Made by a program: the position numbers and the translations under genes. 46,595 nucleotides of DNA from contig CADCWP010000355.1 in assembly GCA_902806425.1 (NCBI GenBank), positions 1-46,595 of the forward strand, in the 5' to 3' direction. The first letter of the stretch is position 1. Each line of letters begins with the position of its first letter. The DNA is from an uncultured Truepera sp. (GTDB lineage Bacteria > Deinococcota > Deinococci > Deinococcales > Trueperaceae). The notes beneath the pieces are model-generated. The model had not been told where the DNA came from, searched no databases, and saw only the letters and a list, made by a program, of their open reading frames with translations. Below are positions 1 to 7,573 of the stretch, in pieces.

Positions 1-1
1 T

Positions 2-421
2 GAGTTACCACCGCAGAGTGCCGCGACGCTCATTGCCAATGCTAAAAACGAAGTCTTGCTGGTTCACAAAGCTTACGGTGGACGTGTCTACGGGCTGCCC
101 GGTGGCGTCGTCGATCCAGGGGAGTTACCTGTCCAGGCGGCGGTGCGAGAGGCGCGGGAAGAGATCGGGGTTGAAGTTCGCCTCGAGTATCAGCTCGGCC
201 TCTACCATCTGCGGGGCGGCGGGCAGCCCGATCAGTACGCCTCGGTGTACGTCGCCACCATCATTTTGGGCGAGCCCCACGTCGTTGACTCACGAGAGAT
301 CAGTGATATAGGTTGGTACGGCCTGAACGCCCTACCAACCTTGCTTAACAACGACGCTATCGTTGCGCGGCGTGTTGTGGGTCGTCACGCGCAAGAACTA
401 CCCGATCTGACGCACGACTGA
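2..421 (+). CDS. Nudix hydrolase, 5' end cut by window edge
   Basis: The reading frame is open from base 2, and residues typical of a Nudix N-terminal strand lie upstream of the first in-window ATG (56), so the true start is outside the window. The Nudix box is complete: G-VVDPG-E, seven residues, then REAREEIG, which holds the Mg2+-binding glutamates. Family members hydrolyse a nucleoside diphosphate linked to another group; the substrate cannot be read from sequence. About 140 residues are visible, a normal single-domain size. It converges on the aldo/keto reductase 9 bases away. It is not closely similar to the tandem Nudix pair at 6634-7498. Confidence 0.85.
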   Translation, partial: ELPPQSAATLIANAKNEVLLVHKAYGGRVYGLPGGVVDPGELPVQAAVREAREEIGVEVRLEYQLGLYHLRGGGQPDQYASVYVATIILGEPHVVDSREISDIGWYGLNALPTLLNNDAIVARRVVGRHAQELPDLTHD

Positions 422-430
422 GCCGTCAGC

Positions 431-1327
431 CTAAGCCGCTTGCTGACGCTCCGACTCCTGCCGACCGACCTCGTCTAGCGCGCTGAAGTCTTCGTCACTC
501 AGCTCGAGGGCAGCGGCGGCGATGTTCTCCTCCAAGTGCGAAACTTTGCTGGTGCCGGGAATGGGCAGCATCACCGGGCTGCGCTTTAAAACCCAGGCCA
601 GCGCGACCTGCGACGGCGACGCGCCGAGCTTGGTTGCCACCTCATCCAACACGCTCCCAGGTTGCGCCAGACTGCCCGAAGCGAGCGGATACCAGGGGAT
701 AAAGCCGATATTTTCTACTTCACAGAAGTTCAAAACCTCTTCGCTCTGGCGGGTCACAAGGTTGTAGAGGTTTTGTACACTTGCTACCTTGAAGTGCCGC
801 TGCGCAGCCCTAATCTCTTCAACGCTGACTTCGCTTAGGCCGACGTGGCGGATCAAGCCTTCCTGCTGCATCTCGGCAATGACTGCAAACTGCTCGTCAC
901 GGTCTACTTTGGGGTCGATGCGGTGGAGTTGCCAGAGATCGATGCGTTCCACGCCCAAGCGGCGCAGGCTCATCAGCACACACTGCCGCAGGTATTCGGG
1001 GCGACCTAAAGGAACCCAGACACCGGGGCCGTTGCGAACCTGCCCACCTTTTGTCGCAATCACTAGGCCGTTATAAGGATGCAGCGCCTCGCGCAACAGG
1101 TCTTCGCTGACGTCGGGACCGTAGGCGTCGGCTGTGTCGATAAAGTTGACGCCCAGCTTGGGCAGACGTTTAAGGACGCGCAACGCCTCGTCCCGGTCGC
1201 CCGGTTCACCCCAGATGCCCTCGCCGGTAATCCGCATCGCCCCGAACCCGAGGCGGTTGACCTCGATGTCGCCGCCCAACCTAAACGTCCCGCTCGCCTT
1301 TGCATTTGCTTCTGCGCTTTTAGTCAC
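431..1327 (-). CDS. Aldo/keto reductase
   Basis: A 298-residue protein of standard AKR (TIM-barrel) length. The catalytic tetrad is visible: D64 and Y69 in the DTADAYG segment, K93 in ATKGG and H135 in QLHRID. The C-terminal part carries the expected [14 protein letters not shown] loop, which binds the NADPH phosphate and adenine in this family. It probably reduces an aldehyde or ketone with NADPH in the cytoplasm; the natural substrate is unknown. It is a single gene convergent with the Nudix gene on its left. Confidence 0.92.
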   Translation of the reverse strand: MTKSAEANAKASGTFRLGGDIEVNRLGFGAMRITGEGIWGEPGDRDEALRVLKRLPKLGVNFIDTADAYGPDVSEDLLREALHPYNGLVIATKGGQVRNGPGVWVPLGRPEYLRQCVLMSLRRLGVERIDLWQLHRIDPKVDRDEQFAVIAEMQQEGLIRHVGLSEVSVEEIRAAQRHFKVASVQNLYNLVTRQSEEVLNFCEVENIGFIPWYPLASGSLAQPGSVLDEVATKLGASPSQVALAWVLKRSPVMLPIPGTSKVSHLEENIAAAALELSDEDFSALDEVGRQESERQQAA

Positions 1328-1464
1328 CTGTAAGCCTCGCTTTCCGTAGAGAACTCTACGCCCGCCCCTTTTCAGAGGCGTGTAAGGCGGGTGACGGTTA
1401 AACCAATCCGTATGTCGGGCTTAGGCCCCTCTTCGTCGTCCGGCTCGGCTAAACTATAGGTAAA

Positions 1465-2472
1465 GTGTTTAACCGACTTTTAAACCTAATCGTCAAAGCC
1501 ACCAACATCCAGCCGACCTACACGCCGGAGCACTGCCTTGTCGTGACCAAAACGGTGGGCGGCTGCTCGGTGTGCCGGGACGTGTGCCCGCACGAGGCCA
1601 TCACCATCGGGCGGCAGGTCGAGATCGACGAGATCGACTGCACCGGCTGCGGACTGTGCGTACAGGCGTGCCCGTCGCAGGCCCTTTTTAGCAGCGCGTC
1701 TTTTCAACCGGGCGCGCCGGTCAAGTGCTCGCAAGTCAAGGGCTCGGCGCAGAGCGTGCAGTGCCTGACGCGGCTGCAACCCACCGACGTGCTGAGGTTG
1801 GCGAGCCGTAAAGACAAGGTGACGCTCGTCCGGAACGAGTGCGCGGAGTGCAAGATCGGCGGTGTCGGGGTGCCGGAGGCGGTCGCCAAACTTGTCGAGG
1901 AGGCTGCGGCCCTGGCCGCCGTACGCGGACGCACGCTCAGCACCGAAGTCGTGCAGGAGACGCGCTTCGACGCCACGGACAACCCCGACGCTATGAGCCG
2001 CCGGGAGCTGCTTCGCGGCGGCGTTCGCAGCACGCAGAAGTTTTCCGCCGACCTGCTCGCGCCGCTTGAAGCCTTTAGCGAGACCGAGGCGGAGCAAAAA
2101 GGCGTGCCGATTGAGCACGAACGCCAACTGCTTACCATCAGAGCCGCCGACCCGGAGCCCGAGGCGCAGGTGCCGTGGACGCTGCCCCGCGTTCACGACG
2201 GCTGCATCATGTGTCCGGTCTGCACCAACGTCTGCCCTACGGACGCGTTTGAGCGCGAGCTGACGCCGGTCAAAGAGGGTGGCGGCGGGGTCTTGAAGCT
2301 TCACCCCGAACGCTGCAACGGCTGCAACGCCTGTGTGGTCTCCTGCCCGGTCAAGGTCATCACCTTAGACGAAGAGGTGACGTGGGGTGAGCTGTCGGGC
2401 GGGACACAGGAGGTCTATCACAAGGCGGGTGGGGGTGGGAAAGGGTCGGTCTCGAGGACGCTCGGGAAATAG
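1465..2472 (+). CDS. Multi-cluster 4Fe-4S ferredoxin-like protein
   Basis: A 335-residue soluble iron-sulfur protein. The N-terminal cysteine groups are C34-x2-C37-x3-C41-P and C59-x2-C62-x2-C65-x3-C69-P. The C-terminal groups are C247-x2-C250-x2-C253-x3-C257-P and C284-x2-C287-x2-C290-x3-C294-P. Each pair resembles a bacterial 2[4Fe-4S] ferredoxin fold. The linker has further cysteines (C-A-E-C) and an internal SRRELLRGG stretch that recalls Tat signals but lies mid-protein. The first group has only three close cysteines, so its fourth ligand (perhaps C24) is uncertain. It likely relays electrons for an oxidoreductase, but no partner subunit lies beside it. The GTG start sits 9 bases after a TAAACT box, so it may be leaderless. 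Confidence 0.8.
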   Translation: MFNRLLNLIVKATNIQPTYTPEHCLVVTKTVGGCSVCRDVCPHEAITIGRQVEIDEIDCTGCGLCVQACPSQALFSSASFQPGAPVKCSQVKGSAQSVQCLTRLQPTDVLRLASRKDKVTLVRNECAECKIGGVGVPEAVAKLVEEAAALAAVRGRTLSTEVVQETRFDATDNPDAMSRRELLRGGVRSTQKFSADLLAPLEAFSETEAEQKGVPIEHERQLLTIRAADPEPEAQVPWTLPRVHDGCIMCPVCTNVCPTDAFERELTPVKEGGGGVLKLHPERCNGCNACVVSCPVKVITLDEEVTWGELSGGTQEVYHKAGGGGKGSVSRTLGK

Positions 2473-2528
2473 TACAAAAGGCTCGAGCCTCTTATCCACC
2501 GCGCGGCACTAGGTCGTATACTGCTTTC

Positions 2529-2765
2529 ATGAGTGTGGACGATTGGGTGATAGAGGCAGTCCGTTCCACCATCCACGGCGCGTCACTGCGCGAGGTGCAG
2601 CGCTACATCGACGAGCACCACCATGAAGAGTTGTCGGTCAAGGTTTTAGGCGACGCGCTCGATAAACTTGTGCAAAAGGGGCAGCTGGAGGTTGACAACG
2701 AGCGCTACTTCGCCGTCAAGAAAACCAACCGCGAGGACGCCCTTAAAAAACTTTTCGGTGAGTAG
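2529..2765 (+). CDS. Small unknown protein, possibly winged-helix-like
   Basis: A 78-residue acidic protein that I do not recognise. It has an alpha-rich N-terminus (VDDWVIEAVRS..LREVQRYIDEHH), then a helix and a short beta-like stretch (GQLEVDNERYFAVKK), an order seen in winged-helix folds. This is only a resemblance. The start is well supported: a TATACT box at 2517-2522 lies six bases before the ATG, so transcription would begin at the start codon. It is a stand-alone gene. Confidence 0.6.
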   Translation: MSVDDWVIEAVRSTIHGASLREVQRYIDEHHHEELSVKVLGDALDKLVQKGQLEVDNERYFAVKKTNREDALKKLFGE

Positions 2766-2808
2766 ACGAGCACTTACACGCCACAAGCTACAAGCTACAA
2801 GCTCGCCC

Positions 2809-3135
2809 CTAAAACGTATACCGCATCGCCACCTCACCGATCAGGTAGATTAAGAGGGCGACGAGTGCGCGGACGGTGTGGTTGCGCCAGACCACCCTGC
2901 CAATAACCACTTGGGCGTTGACATAAGACGAAACCGAAGCTAGCACAAGTCCAATAACCAGAATCGTGCGGGTGTAGGGGATGCTTGAGGCAAGCGCCGC
3001 CGCCGCGATCACCAACACCACCGCCGAGAGCATAAAAAGCCGCGCCACCCACGGTTTCCGGCGGCTCACCAACCACGCACCAAAGGCGTTGACGACGGCG
3101 TACATGGCGGTAGCCAAAAACGCCACCAGCAGCAC
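2809..3135 (-). CDS. Small multi-spanning membrane protein, unknown
   Basis: A 108-residue protein with about four hydrophobic helices (residues 1-22, 32-50, 57-75, 88-103) and short basic loops such as SRRKPW. No known family was recognised. The GTG start overlaps the last base of the stop codon of the upstream gene (3135-3965), so the two are almost certainly translated together. That pairing is the only clue to function. Confidence 0.65.
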   Translation of the reverse strand: MLLVAFLATAMYAVVNAFGAWLVSRRKPWVARLFMLSAVVLVIAAAALASSIPYTRTILVIGLVLASVSSYVNAQVVIGRVVWRNHTVRALVALLIYLIGEVAMRYTF

Positions 3136-3965
3136 TAGGGACTTTCACCGAGCCGCTGAATGTAGACGATAGAAAGCGGCTTGTGGGCGGCGCGCTCAAC
3201 CTGCGTGACCAGCCACATGTCCGTGCCGGAGGTTTCGTCGGCGATCATGAGAAGCCGTTCGACGTTGCCCTTGCGGCCCAGAAACCGGGCTGCCCCTAGC
3301 ACTTCGGTATCGGTACCGACCAGGCGGCTATCTAGCCGGCGGCCCTCTTCGCGCAAAAGGGCGGGGTCGAGCTGATGCTGCGACACGGTATGAACGTCCC
3401 CGGCTGCGCGCCGTACCAGCGCATCACCCAAAAGCCACGGCTGACCGACAACGCCCACCGTACCACCCTCGGACGGACGCACCCGCCACTTGGGGTCGGG
3501 GAGGCGGGGCGCTTTTGCCGCGCCGCGCCCCCGCTCCCAGACGCGCCGCACCAGGCCCGCGTCGTGCGTCAGGTTGAGCAGCGTGCTGACGACCAGACCC
3601 TCGAGCCCCGGTTCTGAGAGCGACGCCGGAACCCCGATGACCGGCGGCAGCCCCACGAGCGTCGTAGCGAGCGCCTCGGGAAAATGGGCGATAAAGGCGT
3701 CCTGCCCACCCCCGCGCGTAGCACTCTCGCCGGGGTTCAGCTCGGGAGCGAAGATTACGTCGGCGTCAGCACCCAGCGCAAGCGCCTGCGCCGCCGCCAG
3801 CCGAAACGCCGTGCCGGGGACCCGCTCGAGCCGTGGGTCGTTCAGCGCCCGCCGCACCGCGTCGTCAGCGGCGTAGATAGGCTCTAAACCCGCACCCGAG
3901 ACAAGTTTGGTCCAAAACTCCCCGTAGCGGGACCATAAGAGTTGTGTAATAAAGCCGACGCGCAT
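3135..3965 (-). CDS. Cysteine-free DUF2229 / HgdB-like protein
   Basis: A 276-residue protein. The opening MRVGF..LLWSRYGEFWTKL and the central GTVGVVGQPWLLGDALVRR segment resemble the N-terminal and internal motifs of the 2-hydroxyacyl-CoA dehydratase-related family (COG3580/DUF2229). Those proteins normally hold a [4Fe-4S] cluster by cysteines; here I find no cysteine at all in the translation. If the assignment is right, this is a lineage that keeps the fold without the cluster. It is coupled to the small membrane protein at 2809-3135. Alternative: an unrelated Rossmann-type protein. Confidence 0.5.
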   Translation of the reverse strand: MRVGFITQLLWSRYGEFWTKLVSGAGLEPIYAADDAVRRALNDPRLERVPGTAFRLAAAQALALGADADVIFAPELNPGESATRGGGQDAFIAHFPEALATTLVGLPPVIGVPASLSEPGLEGLVVSTLLNLTHDAGLVRRVWERGRGAAKAPRLPDPKWRVRPSEGGTVGVVGQPWLLGDALVRRAAGDVHTVSQHQLDPALLREEGRRLDSRLVGTDTEVLGAARFLGRKGNVERLLMIADETSGTDMWLVTQVERAAHKPLSIVYIQRLGESP

Positions 3966-4000
3966 AAGCAGATAAGTCTAGCACGCGCTTCACGCGTGAC

Positions 4001-5005
4001 CTATGGGGCTAATGCGAGAGCACGCCCCTGCGCCGCCGAGGTGATGGCACCCAGGGTCAGCGCCAGACTCCCCAAGTTGTGCCTGCCTGAACTCAGGGGT
4101 TCTTGGCCCGTTGCGACGGCCTCGGCGAATGTTGAGAGCACGCCGCGCCGCCCGGTCCGCGTCAGCTCGGGAAGCGTCAGCCGCCGTCCACGCAGGGTGA
4201 CCCGTTCGCCGCTTAGGTCACGGCCGTTGCGGCTCGTCCAGCTCAGGCGGCCCCGACTGCCCTCCAAGCGCCATACACCCGCCCAGTTGGTAGACGGGCC
4301 CTCCAGCCAGCTGCCCCGGTAGCTGACCGTCCCGCCTGCACCAAGCCGCACCGCTGCGCTCGCTACCGCCGGATGGGTAAAGGGGCTGCCGTGAGGGTTC
4401 CAGCTCGTGCAGCTTACCTCTGTAGCCTCGCCCAGCGTAAAGCGCAGTAGGTCAAAGTGGTGAATTGACATGTCTAGGAGCAGTGGGTCGGGAAGGGCGA
4501 AGTATGCGCTTCCCGACCCGAGCCGCCGCGCCATGTCGACCCGAAAATCGGCGTACACGCTGCCCACTACGCCGATAGCACCCTCCTCGACGAGTGCGCG
4601 CACCGCCCACGGAGCCGGAAAAAAGCGGTAGTTCTGGCTGACCATCAGCACCCGGTTCTGCGCGGCAGCGGCGGCGACGACGGCCTGAGCCTCGGCGAGG
4701 GTGGGCGCGAAGGGCTTCTCGACGAGCACGTGTTTGCGCGCCGCGAGCGCGCTCAGAGCCAGCGGCGCGTGGACCGCCGCCCCCGCTGTGATGAGCACAG
4801 CGTCCGCGTCGGTAGCGGAGAGAGCCGCCCCCAGCGAAGCGAAACAGGCATGTTCGGGCAAGCCGTAACGCGACCGGGCTGCCCCCAGCGCCGCCGGATT
4901 CGGGTCAGCTACGCCGACCGTTTGGACCTCCGGGGTGTCTAAAACAACCTTTGTCCAGTCGAGTCCCCAACCACCGAAGCCCACATGAACTAGCTTTAAC
5001 GCCAT
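4001..5005 (-). CDS. Gfo/Idh/MocA family NAD(P)-dependent dehydrogenase
   Basis: A 334-residue two-domain oxidoreductase. The N-terminal Rossmann domain opens with HVGFGGWG. The family hallmark EKP (residues 96-98, with the catalytic/cofactor lysine) follows the KHVLVEKPF strand, and the histidine motif MSIHHFDLLRF (about 179-189) lies in the substrate domain. Such enzymes oxidise or reduce sugars, inositols and their derivatives; the substrate is not predictable here. The start is preceded by a good ribosome site (AGGGAGGG) about five bases before the ATG. Confidence 0.9.
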   Translation of the reverse strand: MALKLVHVGFGGWGLDWTKVVLDTPEVQTVGVADPNPAALGAARSRYGLPEHACFASLGAALSATDADAVLITAGAAVHAPLALSALAARKHVLVEKPFAPTLAEAQAVVAAAAAQNRVLMVSQNYRFFPAPWAVRALVEEGAIGVVGSVYADFRVDMARRLGSGSAYFALPDPLLLDMSIHHFDLLRFTLGEATEVSCTSWNPHGSPFTHPAVASAAVRLGAGGTVSYRGSWLEGPSTNWAGVWRLEGSRGRLSWTSRNGRDLSGERVTLRGRRLTLPELTRTGRRGVLSTFAEAVATGQEPLSSGRHNLGSLALTLGAITSAAQGRALALAP

Positions 5006-5058
5006 ATACCCTCCCTGCCGCCGCGTTATACCGCGTTACCAGGAATAGGACAAGGCGT

Positions 5059-5895
5059 TTACAGACGGCGCAGGGCGGCCAGGATATGCGTGCCGCCGTC
5101 CAGGATGCCCGGTTCGGCGCAGAGCCTAAGTTCCCGCCTGAGCAGCCGCCGCCACAGTTCAGGTTCTTGAGAAGCCGCCAGTACGGTTTCCGGATGCGAA
5201 GTCGTGAGATGGTTTGTTGCCGACGCCACGACAAGCTCGCACGGGTGCCGCGCTAAAAGTGCCTTCAACTCCGCCCAGCTGTACATCGTCATGGCGTGGC
5301 CGTTGTTGTGCTGCCCAGGCAAAACGCCGGTGGCGATGACGTTCTCTACAAAGGCCGGGTCTTGACGCCCCAACGCCAACACTCCCGGCAAAAAGGTGCG
5401 CGTCGCGCCGACTTTGGACATCACGCTGAGAAGTACGGGGCCGCCCGATCTGGTCACGCGCAAAAGTTCGCTTACGGCGTCGTCAGCCCTGTCCATCGTG
5501 TAACTGATTGGGCCGCCGTAACAAACCACCGCGTCAAACGAGGCGTCCGGAAAACGCGACAGGTCGGTGATGTCAAACTGATGGTGGGCGACGACGGCGT
5601 GCTCTAAACCCGCCTCTTCAAGCCGCCGTCAATGCTGCGCCAACTGTCCCGCCGAGATGTCCCCGACGGTCGCCGTCGCGCCAAGTTTGGCGAGTTCAAT
5701 CGTAAAGCGCCCCGGCCCCGCGCCCGCGTCCAGCACGTGCATAACCGCCTCTACAAAGCGGTTCAGGTAGTGCTGATGGATGTGGAGGTTGCCCTGATCC
5801 AGAGGCGCGGTACCGAAACGGTCCCACTCGCGCTCACCGTAAGCGTCGAAAAACGAGGCGATGGGCGCGGCGTCATAAGTGTCCACGCGCTTCAA
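5059..5895 (-). pseudogene. SAM-dependent methyltransferase interrupted by in-frame TGA
   Basis: One continuous frame of 279 codons encodes a class I methyltransferase: the SAM-binding motif HVLDAGAGPGRF lies in the first part, and VVCYGGPISY and the LLRVTRSGG strand in the second. The frame is broken once, by TGA at 5629-5631, directly after GQLAQH; reading continues without any shift into RRLEEAGLEHAVV. A single C-to-T change in a CGA arginine codon would explain it. TGA followed by C is a leaky stop context in other bacteria, so some readthrough is possible. The start shown is TTG at 5895; GTG at 5886 is an alternative. Either a recent nonsense mutation or a sequence error. Confidence 0.8.
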
Positions 5896-5928
5896 CTTAG
5901 CAAGCGCACCTATGGCTGGGCAAGCACC

Positions 5929-6465
5929 CTAAGGTACCGACCAATCGAACGGTCTCAGTCCCGCCACACTTACCGGGCCTTTGACCAGCACATGCGGTAC
6001 CCGTGAAAACCACGCCCCACGCTTACCCTCCGTGTGAAGTTCCCTGTACCACTCGAGCGTAGCGGGCGGCAGGGTCAGCTCGTGATACGTCTCAGAGTCG
6101 AACCAGCTCACGTCCGCGTCCGGAATGTCGTCTCCGACCGCACCACTCGGAACGAAGATGACCGCCGGAAGCTCGGCGAAGCGTTCGACCGGGATGCGAA
6201 ACCAGAACTTAGACGGAAGCGTCACACCAAGGTCTGCCCAGGCCCGGTAGATGAGGTGCGGATGGACGGGCGCGAAGTTTAGGACCCCTTGACGCGAGCA
6301 CTCGAGCTTAGCGACGCGCGCCCACGGGATGCGTTTTCGGGCCGGATGATCGTCATACTTGAGCCTCTCATGGGCATAAAGCTTGGGATAAAGCATCTTC
6401 AGGTCAGCGAGTGGATAGAGCGTAGCGCCCAGCATTTCGGCTGGGCAGGCGTGGTAGACGAACAT
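5929..6465 (-). CDS. Conserved hypothetical protein
   Basis: A 178-residue cytoplasmic protein. It begins MFVYHACPAEMLG and contains PLADLKMLYPKLYAHERLKY and NFAPVHPHLIYRAW, a pattern I associate with uncharacterised proteins of scattered bacteria, but no function is known to me. There is no signal peptide or membrane span. It is rich in aromatic residues and histidines. The region upstream (6466-6633) is about 170 bases without a gene and holds a GTATAC-centred box at 6545-6551 and an AAAACGTTTT palindrome near 6525. Confidence 0.6.
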   Translation of the reverse strand: MFVYHACPAEMLGATLYPLADLKMLYPKLYAHERLKYDDHPARKRIPWARVAKLECSRQGVLNFAPVHPHLIYRAWADLGVTLPSKFWFRIPVERFAELPAVIFVPSGAVGDDIPDADVSWFDSETYHELTLPPATLEWYRELHTEGKRGAWFSRVPHVLVKGPVSVAGLRPFDWSVP

Positions 6466-6633
6466 AAGTCACCCCGACCGCAGCCTAGCAAGACGCTGAA
6501 AACGCGACGTTTACGGGCTCTACGGAAAACGTTTTTCGCCTAGGGTATACTGGACGCACCGGCACAGCTAAGGTTTACCCCGACTTACACGCGTCAGGCT
6601 TTAACCCTTTTGCCCGACGCAGCAGACGTACTC

Positions 6634-7009
6634 TCAGTTTAGTTTTCCCCTGACAACTGCTAGCATGTTTAGATTGGGCGGAAAGATGGGTTCAGGCAGA
6701 GCGTCGAGGGCGAAGTAGCGAAGCTCGAGACTTTCTTCCTCATCGGCTACCGGCTCGCCCCTGATGTCGTCTGACGTGTAGACGATGAAGACGGTCTGCG
6801 CCTGATTACCTACTGTATACACATGCTCATCTGTAAAAACGCCAAACAACGTGAGTTCACCGACCTCGAGTCCAGTCTCCTCAAAAACCTCGCGCCGCGC
6901 GGCATTGCAAAAGCAAACGGCCCGAACGGTCTCTGATGAGGACGACCGCGGCGACAAAGATCGCCGGTTTCTTGCCGACCATCTCGCGGAGGTACTGAAT
7001 GTAGTCCAT
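6634..7009 (-). pseudogene. Nudix hydrolase copy with internal deletion
   Basis: The ATG at 7009 begins MDYIQYLREMVGKKPAIF, clearly paralogous to the intact Nudix gene next door (7043-7498). After the strand RLLLQ the frame runs into a stop. A second frame resumes with ARREVFEETGLEVG and continues to 6634. Aligned to the paralog, about 68 bases are missing, removing the GG...GE half of the Nudix box and shifting the frame. The deletion ends look like short GCCGCGC-type repeats. The product cannot be an active Nudix enzyme. Confidence 0.88.
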
Positions 7010-7042
7010 AGGGCAACCTATCACCAACACGGGCCGCCAACC

Positions 7043-7498
7043 CTACCGACGCCCTCCAAAACGCACGCGAATCGCCTCGAGAATCGGCTTGTTAGGTGCA
7101 AATAAGGGTTTTGGCAACGCACTAAGATTGAAATGGCGCAACTCGAGCCCCTCTGCACTGAGCTGAGGGGTGCCGCTCGCCTCGTCCGATACGTACCCGA
7201 CGGTCACAAGCTGAATCCGGTCACCGTTGGTGAAGGTCAACAGTTCAGCCGAAGAAAACACGCCTAAAAGCTCGAGCCGCCCGACCGCAAGTCCGGTTTC
7301 TTCCAAGACTTCACGCCGGGCTGTCTCCTCTACCGTTTCGCCCAACTCCATAAAGCCGCCGATAAGCCCCCAGGTTCCGTCTTGAGCGCGGCGCTGCATA
7401 AGCAATTCGCCTTGAGTGTTCAAGATCCCCACGTCGGCCGTAACCATGATGACGGGTTCGTACCCGACCATGCTGCGGATGTACTGGATATAGTCCAC
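7043..7498 (-). CDS. Nudix hydrolase
   Basis: A 151-residue Nudix protein with a complete box: G48, five residues, E54, seven residues, then REVLEETG (62-69). The N-terminal MDYIQYIRSMVG leader is typical of a group of ADP-ribose-pyrophosphatase-like Nudix proteins, but substrate assignment is inference. It lies directly upstream of its broken tandem copy (6634-7009), 33 bases apart on the same strand. It is divergent from alaS with a short shared spacer. Confidence 0.9.
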   Translation of the reverse strand: MDYIQYIRSMVGYEPVIMVTADVGILNTQGELLMQRRAQDGTWGLIGGFMELGETVEETARREVLEETGLAVGRLELLGVFSSAELLTFTNGDRIQLVTVGYVSDEASGTPQLSAEGLELRHFNLSALPKPLFAPNKPILEAIRVRFGGRR

Positions 7499-7546
7499 AC
7501 CTCAGCCTACCCAACGACCCGACAGAGCTGAAGCGTGTAGCGCCTG

Positions 7547-7552
7547 TATAAT
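7547..7552 (+). promoter_or_regulatory. -10 box of alaS
   Basis: A perfect TATAAT lies 21 bases before the alaS GTG codon, with the ribosome site AGGAGG at 7563-7568. The expected transcription start (about 7559) leaves a leader of only some 15 bases. No T-box or other riboregulator is possible in so short a leader. I saw no convincing -35 element. Confidence 0.6.
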
Positions 7553-7573
7553 CGCCGTTAGCAGGAGGCTACC

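Noticed and set aside
1486-2304. 272-codon frame opposite the ferredoxin gene
   Set aside because: Antisense shadow of a clear cysteine-motif protein; rich in Arg/Ala/His as GC-rich shadows are.
5620-5640. Selenocysteine at the methyltransferase TGA
   Set aside because: No selenoprotein family or SECIS-like hairpin was apparent; arginine to stop is simpler.
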